A DNA stretch of 46,580 nucleotides from Candidatus Aminicenantota bacterium (GCA_016783445.1 JADHWO010000014.1:1-46580); one strand, 5' to 3'. Counted from the first letter of the stretch, positions 28,543 to 38,019 are shown. Notes: generated by a model not told the origin, from the sequence alone. Made by a program: numbers and translations.

Positions 28543-29284
28543 AGAGATGATTAATCAGGCTTGCCAGGTATCCTGCACCGAAGCCATTGTCAATATTGAC
28601 GACTCCCACACCACCAGGGCATGAATTGAGCATAGCCAGGAGAGCAGCCAGTCCTTTCATGCTTGCTCCATAACCGACACTTGTCGGAACAGCTATAATC
28701 GGAATTTTAACAATTCCAGCTATCACACTGGGCAGGGCTCCTTCCATCCCGGCTATAGTTATAATGACTTTTGCTTTATTGATCTTATCATATTCACCAA
28801 ACAGCCTGTGAAGACCTGCAACTCCAACATCGTATATTTTATCTGTTTTGTTACCCAAAATATCACAGGTTACTACAGCTTCTTCTGCTACCGGAATATC
28901 TGAAGTTCCAGCTGTTACAATAGCTATTTTTCCTTTTCCTGGAATTGGTTTCTTCTGCTTGAGGTAAATCACCTTACCCAGGGGATTGTAGCGTACTTTA
29001 GGAATTTTTTTCTTTAGTTTTTTGAATACTTCAGGCCCGGCTTTTGTGACAAGCAAATTGCTACCTTTTTTGATAATTTCTTGGGCAATTTTTAAAATTT
29101 GATTATCTGTTTTTCCCAGGCCATAGATTATCTCAGGGAATCCTTTCCGTAATTCCCGGTGATGATCGATTTTGGCGAATATTAAGTCTTGATAAGGATA
29201 ATCTTTAAGAATATGCAGAGCTTCTTTTGGAGAGAGTTTTCCCTGATGGACTTTCTTCAAAACATCTTCGAGTTGAGATCTCAT
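28541..29284 (-). CDS. larB: LarB-like pyridinium-3,5-biscarboxylic acid mononucleotide synthase
   Basis: PurE-related carboxylase/hydrolase. LarB turns nicotinic acid adenine dinucleotide plus CO2 into the pyridinium biscarboxylate mononucleotide, the first step of nickel-pincer cofactor synthesis for lactate racemase-type enzymes. The 247 residues are full length. The N-terminal helical part has GKLSPKEALHILKDY and DHHRELRKGFPEIIYG. The PurE-like core has VTAGTSDIPVAEEA, DVGVAGLHRLFG, AGMEGALPSVIAG, PTSVGYGAS and the C-terminal NIDNGFGAGYLA. larC and larE are not in the window, so cofactor completion depends on genes elsewhere. Confidence 0.92.
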   Translation of the reverse strand: MRSQLEDVLKKVHQGKLSPKEALHILKDYPYQDLIFAKIDHHRELRKGFPEIIYGLGKTDNQILKIAQEIIKKGSNLLVTKAGPEVFKKLKKKIPKVRYNPLGKVIYLKQKKPIPGKGKIAIVTAGTSDIPVAEEAVVTCDILGNKTDKIYDVGVAGLHRLFGEYDKINKAKVIITIAGMEGALPSVIAGIVKIPIIAVPTSVGYGASMKGLAALLAMLNSCPGGVGVVNIDNGFGAGYLASLINHL

Positions 29285-29362
29285 CAGGCTGATTCTATCA
29301 AATATCTCGAGATAAAGCTATAGTAACCAACCTGGAAAGACAAAAAGAGAATGGCCTGCGTT

Positions 29363-29568
29363 TTATTAATTATAGGAGCTTGATTTATCTGTAGCGGCTT
29401 GATTCATCAAATCTATCTGATTCATCTGTAGGGGTTTGATTCATCAAACCCACAATTGATTAAAATAAATGATTATAAATACTGGGGATTATCCCCATTT
29501 TCTAAGGTGGATTTGATTCATCCAATCCCTACAGTTCCAGATAAAGCAGCCTGTATCCTTTTTTTTCT
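29363..29568. repeat. Tandem GATTCATC palindromes with CCTGTATCC end
   Basis: Four related units: GAGCTTGATTTATCTGTAG, GGCTTGATTCATCAAATC, GGGTTTGATTCATCAAACCC (about 29432-29451) and GGATTTGATTCATCCAATCC (about 29509-29528). A GCAGCCTGTATCCTTTTTTTT end (29547-29567) follows. It lies in the 396-bp gap between the divergent genes larB and lpxC, and no gene is seen there. Confidence 0.55.
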
Positions 29569-29571
29569 CAT

Positions 29572-29601
29572 TTGCAGGCGGGGAGAGTTTTAAGTTATAC
29601 T
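29572..29601 (+). promoter_or_regulatory. Predicted promoter of lpxC
   Basis: TTGCAG (29572-29577), an 18-bp spacer and TATACT (29596-29601), about 80 nt before the ATG at 29681. Confidence 0.45.
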
Positions 29602-29680
29602 GGTTAGAACCATAAAGAGGGATTTTTTGTTGAAAATCTAAAGGTTTATCCTCTAAAAAGGTTGTTGTGTTTAGCTGAAA

Positions 29681-30517
29681 ATGAAAGATAAAAATACCAT
29701 ACAAAAGGAGATTCATCTTTCAGGAATCGGGATTCATTCCGGAAAAAATGTAGACATTCTTTTAAAGCCTTCTTCGTCAGGAGAAATCATTTTTCGGCGC
29801 ACTGACGTCGGAAATGTGGAGCTCACTCTTGATCCAAATAAAATAGAGACCAGGAATTCAACTTACATTACTTCTAAAGAATGTAAAATTCAGACTCTTG
29901 AACACTTTTTGGCCGTTCTTTATATGTTTAGCATCGACAGTTTGATTGTCGAGATAAACGGAGATGAGATTCCCATTATGGATGGAAGTGCTTCTCCTTT
30001 TGTCCAGGCTATTCTTAAAGCTGGGACAAAGCAGATTCCTGAGAAGAAAAAGGATATCAAAATTCTCAAACCCTTTAGTATTAGGGAAAAGGATGCTGTT
30101 GTTTCAGTTAGTCCGGATCCAGAATTTAAAATAACTTATTCAATCGAATATGATCATCCCACTATTCAGAAACAAAAAGTGAGTATGTCTGTAAATTTGG
30201 ATAACTTTGTGACAGAGATTGCTCCTGCCAGAACTTTCGGATTATTAAAAGATGTTCCTGCTCTCAGAGATATGGGGTTGGCTTTGGGTGGATCGCTGGA
30301 TAATGCCATTGTGCTCGATGAAAAAGGAGTCATTAGCGGGCCACTGCGGTATCCAGATGAATTTGTACGCCATAAAGTCCTGGATTTGATAGGAGATCTC
30401 TCCCTGCTGGGTTCACCTCTAATGGGACATTTTAAAGCACATAAGGCTGGTCATTGGCTTCATCTAAAAGCTATACATTTTCTTTTAGATAGCCCTGAGT
30501 TCTGGAGTTATGTTTGA
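29681..30517 (+). CDS. lpxC: UDP-3-O-acyl-N-acetylglucosamine deacetylase
   Basis: Zinc deacetylase, the committed step of lipid A synthesis, cytosolic. 278 residues. The N-terminal IHLSGIGIHSGKNV is the family signature. Zinc ligands are His75 in LEHFLAVL and His231/Asp235 in RHKVLDLIGD; catalytic His258 is in HKAGH. The hydrophobic-tunnel segment APARTFGLL is present. Its presence marks the host as an LPS-making Gram-negative. The Shine-Dalgarno is weak. It precedes the TPR-glmU-glmS block by 90 bp, and glmU/glmS supply the UDP-GlcNAc on which the pathway begins. Confidence 0.96.
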   Translation: MKDKNTIQKEIHLSGIGIHSGKNVDILLKPSSSGEIIFRRTDVGNVELTLDPNKIETRNSTYITSKECKIQTLEHFLAVLYMFSIDSLIVEINGDEIPIMDGSASPFVQAILKAGTKQIPEKKKDIKILKPFSIREKDAVVSVSPDPEFKITYSIEYDHPTIQKQKVSMSVNLDNFVTEIAPARTFGLLKDVPALRDMGLALGGSLDNAIVLDEKGVISGPLRYPDEFVRHKVLDLIGDLSLLGSPLMGHFKAHKAGHWLHLKAIHFLLDSPEFWSYV

Positions 30518-30607
30518 CATCATTTTTTGACCTTTTTTCTCTTGTCAAAGCAGTTCTCCTGAGATAGAATGGGAAAATCAAAAAAATATTAAGTTTAAGG
30601 AAAATTA

Positions 30608-31123
30608 ATGGTTACAAAAAGTAAAGAGAAGGTAAAAAAAGATGACTACGAAAAAGCGCTTTCAGCTTATGACTTGGCTATGAAAGCCTATCACAAAGGT
30701 GAATACGAAAAAACATCTGAATTACTGAAAGCTTTTTTAGACAAGTTTTCTTCAGAAAAAGAACTTGCTGACCGTGCTCGAATTTATCTCGAAATATGTG
30801 GAGCACTACAAAAAAAGGAAAAAGTTCAATTAAAAACATTCAATGATTATTATGAGTACAGCATTTTCAAAATAAATCAAGGAGATTATGAGGAAGCCCT
30901 CAACTTGTTAGAAAAAGCCCAGGAGATGAAGCCCAAGGAGGGCAAAATATCCTATTTGATAGCCAATACCTATTGTTTGATGGGACAGGGTGAGTCTTGT
31001 TTAGAACATCTGAAGAAGGCTATTAAGCTTGATAAATTTTTCGGGATATTGGCTCAGAATGAAGCGGATTTTGAACCTCTTTGGGAGGATAAAAAATTTA
31101 AGCTGATAACCAGAATGGTATGA
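30608..31123 (+). CDS. Small TPR-repeat protein
   Basis: 171 residues with no signal peptide. Helical repeats include ALSAYDLAMKAYHKGEYEKT (about 18-37), YEYSIFKINQGDYEEALNLL (about 81-100) and KISYLIANTYCLMGQGESCL (about 115-134), each with the TPR Gly/Ala/Tyr pattern. It is a protein-interaction scaffold with no catalytic residues seen. Its stop overlaps the glmU start by 4 nt (ATGA), so the two are translationally coupled. A role in envelope precursor synthesis is plausible from position only. Confidence 0.82.
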   Translation: MVTKSKEKVKKDDYEKALSAYDLAMKAYHKGEYEKTSELLKAFLDKFSSEKELADRARIYLEICGALQKKEKVQLKTFNDYYEYSIFKINQGDYEEALNLLEKAQEMKPKEGKISYLIANTYCLMGQGESCLEHLKKAIKLDKFFGILAQNEADFEPLWEDKKFKLITRMV

Positions 31124-32496
31124 AACAAGGATTTCTTGCTCTTATTTTAGCTGCAGGTAAGGGAACCAGATTCAGATCGGATAAAATCAAGGTTCTCCAT
31201 CCTCTAGCGGGGAAGTCTATGCTTCGATTGGTGGTGGATTGTGTACTCGGGCTAAAACCACAGAAGGTTTACGTGGTTGTGGGAAATCAGAAAGATGAAG
31301 TTAAAAAGGACGTCTCATTAAGAAAAGTTGGATTTGTTACCCAGCAAAAACAGCTGGGAACAGCTCATGCTGTCCTTTCGGCAAAAAATGTCTTAAAGAA
31401 AGAAATGGAAAAGGATGTCCTTGTCATAAATGCTGATTTACCCTTGTTGAGACCTGAGACATTGAGGCCAATGCTGGCACTCCACCGGAAAAAAGGAAAC
31501 TCCCTGACATTTTTAAGTGCAGAATTGGAAAATCCCACAGGATTTGGGCGTATTATCCGGGATGGAGATAAAATTAGAATTATCGAGGAGAAAGATGCTA
31601 CCGCTTCCGAACGGAAAATCAAAGCAATTAACGCTGGTGTCTATCTTTTTAAAATAAAAGATCTCCTTGCTGCTTTACCCAAGGTCTCGAATAAGAACAA
31701 GAAGGGTGAATATTATCTCACAGATGTCCATGAAATTCTGGCTCGCCAGAAAAAAAAGGTTGGCGTTTATACAACAAAGAGAGCCGGAGAGATCTTTGGT
31801 GTAAACAGCCGCTATGAACTGGCTCAGGCGGCAGAAGTGCTCCGGCAGAGAAAGATCAAAACCCTTACAGAAAAGGGAGTTACTGTTAATGATCCCAGTA
31901 CGACCTGGATTGACCTTGATGTTAATATTGGAGTGGACACAACAATCCACTCCTCTGTGATCGTTGAAGGGAACTCTATTATCGGAAGACAATGCCAGCT
32001 TTACCCGTTTGTTCATATTATAGGTTCAAGGCTGGGTAATCGAGTCAGAATTTTAACCTCAACCATGATCGAGGAGAGTACTATTAAAGATGATGCTCAG
32101 GTAGGCCCATTTGCTCACTTGAGGCCAAATAATGTAATCTGGCAGAAAGCAAAAGTGGGAAATTTTGTCGAGATGAAAAATACTGTGTTTGGAAGAAAAT
32201 CCAAAGCAGGCCATCTTTCCTATTTAGGAGATTGTGATGTGGAAGAAGAGGTGAACATCGGAGCAGGAACAATCACATGCAATTACGATGGCAAAAAAAA
32301 ATACAAAACTATCATTAAAGCAGGTGCGTTTATTGGTTCAGGTACGGAACTTATAGCTCCTTTAAAAATAGGGAAAAAAGCTTACATTGGAGCAGGTTCG
32401 ACAATTACAAAAGATGTCTCTCCGGGATCTCTGGTTGTCGCCCGGAGCAAACAGGTTGAAAAACGGAAAAAAGTCAGGAGAACAGAGAAAAAATAA
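31120..32496 (+). CDS. glmU: Bifunctional GlcN-1-P acetyltransferase / GlcNAc-1-P uridyltransferase
   Basis: Makes UDP-GlcNAc for peptidoglycan and lipid A. 458 residues. The N-terminal pyrophosphorylase domain has LILAAGKGTRF with Lys in DKIKVLHPLAGK, then QLGTAHAVL, NADLPLL and ATASERKIKAINAGVY. The C-terminal left-handed beta-helix (about 255-445) has hexapeptide repeats and KAGHLSYLGD carrying the catalytic acetyltransferase His, then NIGAGTITCNYDGKKKYKT. It overlaps the TPR gene by 4 nt and glmS by 1 nt (TAATG). Confidence 0.97.
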   Translation: MKQGFLALILAAGKGTRFRSDKIKVLHPLAGKSMLRLVVDCVLGLKPQKVYVVVGNQKDEVKKDVSLRKVGFVTQQKQLGTAHAVLSAKNVLKKEMEKDVLVINADLPLLRPETLRPMLALHRKKGNSLTFLSAELENPTGFGRIIRDGDKIRIIEEKDATASERKIKAINAGVYLFKIKDLLAALPKVSNKNKKGEYYLTDVHEILARQKKKVGVYTTKRAGEIFGVNSRYELAQAAEVLRQRKIKTLTEKGVTVNDPSTTWIDLDVNIGVDTTIHSSVIVEGNSIIGRQCQLYPFVHIIGSRLGNRVRILTSTMIEESTIKDDAQVGPFAHLRPNNVIWQKAKVGNFVEMKNTVFGRKSKAGHLSYLGDCDVEEEVNIGAGTITCNYDGKKKYKTIIKAGAFIGSGTELIAPLKIGKKAYIGAGSTITKDVSPGSLVVARSKQVEKRKKVRRTEKK

Positions 32497-34325
32497 TGTG
32501 CGGCATCATCGGATATACAGGGCCCAAAAGTGTGGTTCCTATCCTTATTGAAGGATTAAAAAAGCTTGAATACAGAGGATACGATTCAGCCGGTGTTGCT
32601 GTAGTAAATAAAAGCAAGATTCAGGTGAGGCGAGTTAAGGGGAAAATTATCGGGCTGGAAAAAAACCTGAAATTGTCCCCTCTTAATGGAAGCTACGGAG
32701 TTGGCCATACTAGATGGGCAACACACGGCCGTCCCTGTGAAGAGAACGCACACCCTCACCAGGACTGCACTGGTTCTATAGTCGTTGTCCATAATGGAAT
32801 TATTGAAAATTATCTTCCCTTAAAACAAAAGCTTAAAGAAGAAGGGCACACATTCTGCACGGAAACAGATACGGAAGTGATTGCCCATCTTGTTGAAAAA
32901 TATTTCCAAAGTTCCTTAGAAGAGGCCGTTCAGCAAGCTGTCCAGGAGCTTGAAGGGGCTTATGCCATTGCTGTTCTCTCCACTCGTGACCTTGGTAAAA
33001 TTGTGGCAGCAAAGGATGGTCCGCCAGTTGTTGTTGGATTAGGAGATAAAGAGAATTTTGTCTCTTCTGACATCAATCCGCTTCTCAATTATACCCAGAA
33101 AATTGTTTTCCTTGAAGACGGAGAAATGGCTGTTATTGGGACACAGGGTGTGAAGTTCTGTGATTTTAAGGGGAGTGTGCTGGAGAAAAAAGTAGAACAT
33201 ATCACCTGGAGTCCCCTTATGATTGAAAAAGGAGGATTTAAACATTTTATGCTCAAGGAAATATTTGAACAACCTCAGGTTGTAAGAGATACCCTAAAAG
33301 GAAGGATATCTCTTGATTCAGGAAAGATATGCCTGGATGAGATTGGAATAACTCCGGAATCTCTTAAAGATATTACAAGAGCTGTGATTATTGCCTGCGG
33401 TACTTCTTATCATGCTGGACTTGTTGGCAAATATTTTTTGGAGACTATAGCCCGGGTTCCTGTAGATGTTGAGTTTGCCTCAGAATACCGCTATCGTGAA
33501 TTTATCCTGGATGAGAAAACTCTTGTTATTGTGATCTCTCAATCCGGCGAGACAGCTGATTCTCTTGCAGCCTTACGAGCTGTCAAAGAGAAAAATCCTG
33601 TCTCTCTTGCTATATGCAATGTGGTGAATTCCTCCATTCCCAGAGAAACAGATGGAGTTCTTTATACCCATGCAGGACCTGAAATTGGAGTAGCAGCCAC
33701 CAAGACATTTTCCGCCCAGTTAGCAGCGCTTGCCCTTCTTGCGCTGCATTTGGCACAGGTGAAAGGAAAGATAAATGAGAAGGAAAGTCTTTCCTTTATC
33801 GAGAGCCTTCAGAGAATTCCACATAAAATGGAGAATATTCTTAACCAGGCCAAATCGATCGAGGAACTGGCTCTAGAATTTGTCTCTTTTTCCCACTTTC
33901 TCTATTTAGGGCGCGGAGTTAACTTTCCTGTTGCCCTGGAGGGAGCCCTCAAATTGAAGGAGATCTCCTATATTCATGCCGAAGGCTATCCAGGAGGGGA
34001 GATGAAACACGGTCCTATTGCCCTCATTGATGAAAAGATGCCCACGATGACCATTGTCCCCAGGGACGGAGTATATGAAAAGATGTTAAGCAACATATCT
34101 GAAATTAAGACCAGAGATGGATACATCCTGGCTGTAGCCTTTGAAGATGATGAGGAAATCAAGGAAAAAGTTGATAAAGTCATTCCTATTCCTTCTGTTC
34201 ACCCTCTTTTTACTCCATTTTTAGCCACTCTGCCCTTACAGCTTTTTGCCTATTACATTGCCTCAAAGAGAGGAGCTGATGTTGACCAGCCGCGAAACCT
34301 GGCAAAAAGTGTCACTGTCGAGTAA
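32496..34325 (+). CDS. glmS: Glutamine-fructose-6-phosphate aminotransferase (isomerizing)
   Basis: Produces glucosamine-6-phosphate from fructose-6-phosphate and glutamine. 609 residues. The N-terminal glutaminase begins MCGIIGYTG with Cys2 as nucleophile, then GYDSAGVA, HTRWATHG and HNGIIENY. Two SIS domains follow, with ACGTSYHAGLVGKYF and SQSGETADSLAALR in the first and GRGVNFPVALEGALKLKEIS and EGYPGGEMKHGPIALI in the second. The C-terminal QPRNLAKSVTVE is the conserved tail. The ATG overlaps the glmU stop by 1 nt. No glmS ribozyme is possible in that junction. Confidence 0.98.
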   Translation: MCGIIGYTGPKSVVPILIEGLKKLEYRGYDSAGVAVVNKSKIQVRRVKGKIIGLEKNLKLSPLNGSYGVGHTRWATHGRPCEENAHPHQDCTGSIVVVHNGIIENYLPLKQKLKEEGHTFCTETDTEVIAHLVEKYFQSSLEEAVQQAVQELEGAYAIAVLSTRDLGKIVAAKDGPPVVVGLGDKENFVSSDINPLLNYTQKIVFLEDGEMAVIGTQGVKFCDFKGSVLEKKVEHITWSPLMIEKGGFKHFMLKEIFEQPQVVRDTLKGRISLDSGKICLDEIGITPESLKDITRAVIIACGTSYHAGLVGKYFLETIARVPVDVEFASEYRYREFILDEKTLVIVISQSGETADSLAALRAVKEKNPVSLAICNVVNSSIPRETDGVLYTHAGPEIGVAATKTFSAQLAALALLALHLAQVKGKINEKESLSFIESLQRIPHKMENILNQAKSIEELALEFVSFSHFLYLGRGVNFPVALEGALKLKEISYIHAEGYPGGEMKHGPIALIDEKMPTMTIVPRDGVYEKMLSNISEIKTRDGYILAVAFEDDEEIKEKVDKVIPIPSVHPLFTPFLATLPLQLFAYYIASKRGADVDQPRNLAKSVTVE

Positions 34326-34327
34326 AA

Positions 34328-34422
34328 AAGTAAAAAAAGGGGACAGATGAATCAAGCCCCTACAGATGAATAAATCCCTTTCTGATTAACCAAGCTCCTA
34401 TATTCAAGGATGAATACCTTTT
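34328..34422. repeat. GGGGACAG repeat with ATGAATCAAGCCCC units at glmS / receptor junction
   Basis: AAAAAAAGGGGACAGATGAA is followed by ATCAAGCCCCTACAGATGAA and a degenerate mirror end ATACCTTTTTTA. It fills the 97 bp between two convergent stop codons. Confidence 0.5.
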
Positions 34423-37239
34423 TTACCACTTGATTCTAGCCATCACACGTGCCTGGCGGGGCTGCTGCCTTCCCCAGACCCCCCCGAAAATTGAGATATC
34501 TTCCTTGACATAAGATACAGGTCTCTGAGTGTTGAGAAGGTTAAAAATGTCAATCCGGAGAGTCAGAGCCAAACTTTGGAGAAGGTGTAATTTACCCAGT
34601 CGAAACTCTTTTTCTAAACCCAGGTCCAGGTAACAAAGCGAAGGGCTTTCCCTTGTGCCCCTTCCTTCCGGAAAGGAATAGTATCCGCCGAAGAAAGGAA
34701 CGTAACCTAATTTTTCCCAATAATATCCGGATATCCATTCTAGCGCCATAGAAAAGGTCAAGCCATAAGGGGCAAGAAACACGGAGTTCATCTTAATAAT
34801 GTGGTCAATGGAGTAGGGGAGTTTTCCATACCAGCCTTCATCTCCGATTCCTCTTCCGCCCAGGCCGCCCAGGGCCCAATCCACATAGTTTTTTGTGTCT
34901 TCGAATTCAGGAAGGTCAGGGACATAAAGATGGTTTCCGAAAAGTCCGATATAATTTGTGCTCCCTTCTTCCTGAGCCCAGGACCCTGTTTCGCTCTGTC
35001 CGGGATTGGTTCCTTTGGCTGAAGAGTGGCAGTAGGAGGCATTGAGGAAAAAATTGGACCCGATTTTTCCATTAACCTCTATTTCAATCCCCTGATAATT
35101 CCTTCTTTTGAGCTCAAAGTTGTCATAAACGAATTTATATCCTGCTGTTATGTCAAACTCAAAAAGCACTTCGAGCAGCTTTTCTGCTTTCGAACGGACA
35201 TAACGCGCCTTTATCGCCCAGTTTTGTCCCAATTTACGGTCAAACTCAATGAGGTACCGCGTGAGAAAATTCGGTTTTAATCCCTCGGCAATTTCAAAGG
35301 TTTGGCTTTTCTGTTCATTTTCAAACAGCCAGTTTGAAACATTGCGAAGCTCAGTCTCTGATGGATTTGAAGGGCCCTGCCATCTATAGGTGCGGAACGT
35401 CAAGCCAGCTCCAGAATTCAGCAGGCCTAGAGGCATAGTTGTGATTAAATCGGAAAATCTTCCCCAGCCGAACTTTAAAATGTTCTTTCCATCACCTAGT
35501 AAATCGACAGCCAGAGAAAAGCGAGGTGAAAGAAAATCAGTTATACCCCATGACCAGAGCTTCTCCTTATTGTTTTCACGGCAAAGCTGTGTCTGACTGC
35601 GAAAACCCGCCATAAAAGTGAATCTGTTCAGAGTGATTTTATCCTTGAAATAAAGCCCGATTCCACGTGAAGAGTTAATAAAGTTGAACTCCCCGTATTC
35701 GTAGAAAAAAGTTGGTGTTCCTGCTCCGCCCCTCCAGGTGTCAAAATAGTATTTTGTTCCGGCATCAAAATCATTGTTGGCAAATAGGTCTTCATCTTTT
35801 CCGCTGAAATCAACAGCAAATTCAGAAGAGAAAGCGTAATATTCAAGGCCCAAATTGAGCTCATGACGGCCAAAGGTTTCTGTTTCCACGTGTTTTGTGA
35901 GTTTGATATTAAAGTCCAGCCTTTTCTGGTCATCTGTAACATCTCCGTAGGAGTTATTGATGCTCCGGGCTAAATCTTCGATATAGTACTGGGCAGGGCC
36001 GAGGTCTTTATCGACTGGTTCTATAAAAGAGTCTCTCTTGATCTGTCCCAGTCCAGCCTCAATAAAAGTTGAAGAATTGAGAATTCCCTTGTAGTTTATC
36101 CTGAAGATGAAGTCTGAAAAATACTTTTCTTCAAATAGGTCCGGAATTCCTGTTCCACCTTTAAGTCTAAAAGATTTATTAAACATCGATGTAAGAGATA
36201 TGCTGTGATTGATGTTTAAAGCGTAAGTGAGTTTTGCAAAAAGGTTGTTGCTGGGTGTGGTCCTCTTGCCCTCAGGAACAAAAAGATAATCCAAAAAACC
36301 ATCCTTAGTTTGTTCTGTATCCGTAAAGAAATTATCCGAGAAAAAAAACCACAGCTTGTCTTTGATCAGGGGGCCGCCGAGATTAAAATACCAGTTGTAG
36401 TTGGAAAAATAGTCTGGTTCGCTTACGACAGAGAGCTGATCTTCTCGAGAAGATTGAAGCTTTTTATCCGTGAGGACAAGGGAGAATTCGCCTGTAAAAT
36501 CGTTACTTCCGGTTTTTGTGACCATATTGATGATGCCGCCATAGGCAGAACCGAATTCTGGGCTGAAAGGGTCGGAGATAATCTGTATTTCGTCAATTGA
36601 ATCAAAATTTAAGCGCATTCCTGCATTTCTTAATCGCACTCCAGTAATTGAGAGGCCGTCAACGATCCAGTTGGTTCCTTCTTCTCCTTCACCTCTAAAA
36701 CTTGGCAGCCCTTCAGTTGCTGTGCCACGGCGGGTGTTAACTCTTACGCCCGTAACGCCAGGAGTTACCTTGACCGCATCCACCACTGTTCGGTTCTGTG
36801 CAGGAAGTCTTTCCAGGTCTTTGCTGCTGAGATGGAAACTTGTATCGGTTGAAGTTTTATCGATAAGAGGGGCTTCTGCTGTGACCACAATTTCCTTTTT
36901 TATCTCTGATAGTTTCATGGTGACATTCAAATCGGTCACCTGACCAAGGCGTACAATAACATTTTCCTGAACGCGTGTGCTAAATCCGGGAATCTTAAAA
37001 GTCAGAGTGTAATTTCCAACTGGAAGAAGTGGAAAATGAAAATTGCCAGTTTTTGAAGAGAGGATGGTCCGCTGGCCCTGAAGGCTTGTACTTTTTGCTG
37101 TTATTTCAACTCCGGGGAGACCTTCGCCGCTTTCATCCCGGACCTTTCCCTTGATTTCACCTGTTTCTATGGCCAGGGCATGGATGTTTATGATAAGGAG
37201 GGTTCCTAAAAATAATATAATTATCTTCTGCCTGACCAT
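34423..37239 (-). CDS. TonB-dependent receptor with N-terminal carboxypeptidase-regulatory-like domain
   Basis: Outer-membrane active transporter, 938 residues. A signal peptide (about 1-24) is followed by a CarboxypepD_reg-like Ig fold (about 27-110; GEIKGKVRDESGEGLPGVEI and GNYTLTFKIPGFST). The plug domain (about 118-240) has EIVVTAEAP near the TonB-box position, then NWIVDGLSI and GSAYGGIINMVTKTGSNDF. The beta-barrel runs to a C-terminal aromatic residue (ARIKW), as outer-membrane assembly expects. This architecture is typical of Acidobacteriota-like Oar/SusC-type receptors. No SusD partner or transport operon is adjacent, so the ligand is unknown. It is convergent with glmS and monocistronic. 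Confidence 0.93.
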   Translation of the reverse strand: MVRQKIIILFLGTLLIINIHALAIETGEIKGKVRDESGEGLPGVEITAKSTSLQGQRTILSSKTGNFHFPLLPVGNYTLTFKIPGFSTRVQENVIVRLGQVTDLNVTMKLSEIKKEIVVTAEAPLIDKTSTDTSFHLSSKDLERLPAQNRTVVDAVKVTPGVTGVRVNTRRGTATEGLPSFRGEGEEGTNWIVDGLSITGVRLRNAGMRLNFDSIDEIQIISDPFSPEFGSAYGGIINMVTKTGSNDFTGEFSLVLTDKKLQSSREDQLSVVSEPDYFSNYNWYFNLGGPLIKDKLWFFFSDNFFTDTEQTKDGFLDYLFVPEGKRTTPSNNLFAKLTYALNINHSISLTSMFNKSFRLKGGTGIPDLFEEKYFSDFIFRINYKGILNSSTFIEAGLGQIKRDSFIEPVDKDLGPAQYYIEDLARSINNSYGDVTDDQKRLDFNIKLTKHVETETFGRHELNLGLEYYAFSSEFAVDFSGKDEDLFANNDFDAGTKYYFDTWRGGAGTPTFFYEYGEFNFINSSRGIGLYFKDKITLNRFTFMAGFRSQTQLCRENNKEKLWSWGITDFLSPRFSLAVDLLGDGKNILKFGWGRFSDLITTMPLGLLNSGAGLTFRTYRWQGPSNPSETELRNVSNWLFENEQKSQTFEIAEGLKPNFLTRYLIEFDRKLGQNWAIKARYVRSKAEKLLEVLFEFDITAGYKFVYDNFELKRRNYQGIEIEVNGKIGSNFFLNASYCHSSAKGTNPGQSETGSWAQEEGSTNYIGLFGNHLYVPDLPEFEDTKNYVDWALGGLGGRGIGDEGWYGKLPYSIDHIIKMNSVFLAPYGLTFSMALEWISGYYWEKLGYVPFFGGYYSFPEGRGTRESPSLCYLDLGLEKEFRLGKLHLLQSLALTLRIDIFNLLNTQRPVSYVKEDISIFGGVWGRQQPRQARVMARIKW

Positions 37240-37477
37240 ATTAATTTTTAGCCTTTCGAAAAGGGAACACGTTTATTTTTCTATAGGGGGATGTCTTTTA
37301 TTTAAAGCTAGTATGCAGATTCTGTTAGTTTTTATTATCCCTTTATTCCCCTTATTTGAGTGTCCATTTAAGCTTTATTATAAGTTTTTTGATTAGTAAA
37401 AAAACATAATTAATCTAATATTATACAAATTTTAAGTCAACAGGTAGAACTAGGCCTGCTAAATTTGTATGTCTATG

Positions 37478-37595
37478 GAGTTAAGCCTTATCCTGAGGAA
37501 GTATGCGTAATCAAAGGGGAGAATGATTTCTCTCCCTAAAGGCAAAACATGACCATGTTGAGGCAGATTTTACAGGTCTGATCCCAAGGCCTCGT
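37478..37595. repeat. Possible degenerate copy of the GGGGTCGCGTCTCAACATTT family (copy D)
   Basis: Contains AAGCCTTATCCTGAGGAAG, a GGCAAAACATGACC segment and GGTCTGATCCCAAGG, in an arrangement like 7018-7145. Identity is clearly lower than between copies A and C. The surrounding 37240-37715 stretch has no gene; its right part carries the tRNA-Leu promoter. Confidence 0.35.
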
Positions 37596-37643
37596 TTCTG
37601 CGGCTAGCTTGGCTCGTGAATAATCCAGGGCAATTATATAATG

Positions 37644-37672
37644 TTGAAAAAAAGAGCTAAATCATCTATATT
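37644..37672 (+). promoter_or_regulatory. Predicted promoter of tRNA-Leu
   Basis: TTGAAA (37644-37649), a 17-bp spacer and TATATT (37667-37672), about 43 bp before the tRNA. Confidence 0.55.
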
Positions 37673-37715
37673 TTGGAATTGTAAAAGCTGCCTAGTTTTA
37701 TCCAGGGAAGATATT

Positions 37716-37801
37716 GCCGGGGTGGCGGAATTGGTAGACGCAAGGGACTTAAAATCCCTCGTTGGTTATTCAACGTGCCGGTTCGAGTCCGGCCCTCGGC
37801 A
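37716..37801 (+). tRNA. tRNA-Leu (TAA)
   Basis: 86 nt, class II with a long variable arm. Acceptor GCCGGGG/CCTCGGC (one G-T pair), D arm GGCGGAATTGGTAGACGC, anticodon stem AGGGA/TCCCT with loop CTTAAAA (anticodon TAA), T stem with GGTTCGAGTCC, discriminator A. CCA is not encoded. Confidence 0.97.
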
Positions 37802-37922
37802 TGCCTGATTCCATTACTGTATGCCATAACTGTCTTTTTTTTCTGAGGGCTCTGTTAATAAACGGATAGATACTAATTTTGGAAGTTTTAAAAGTCTGCT
37901 TGCGAGGTAAAACATTTCTGGG

Positions 37923-37951
37923 TTGACAAATAAATTTACTCTGTGTTAAAA
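37923..37951 (+). promoter_or_regulatory. Possible promoter of the 86-residue membrane protein gene
   Basis: A perfect TTGACA (37923-37928) with a 17-bp spacer to TTAAAA (37946-37951). The -10 is weak. Confidence 0.4.
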
Positions 37952-38019
37952 GCTATAAGGGAATAATAAATCAATATTAAGCATATGAGGAAATATCTTT
38001 TTATAAGGGAGGAAGATAA

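Noticed and set aside
32480-32500. glmS ribozyme or leader
   Set aside because: The glmU stop and glmS start overlap, leaving no untranslated leader.
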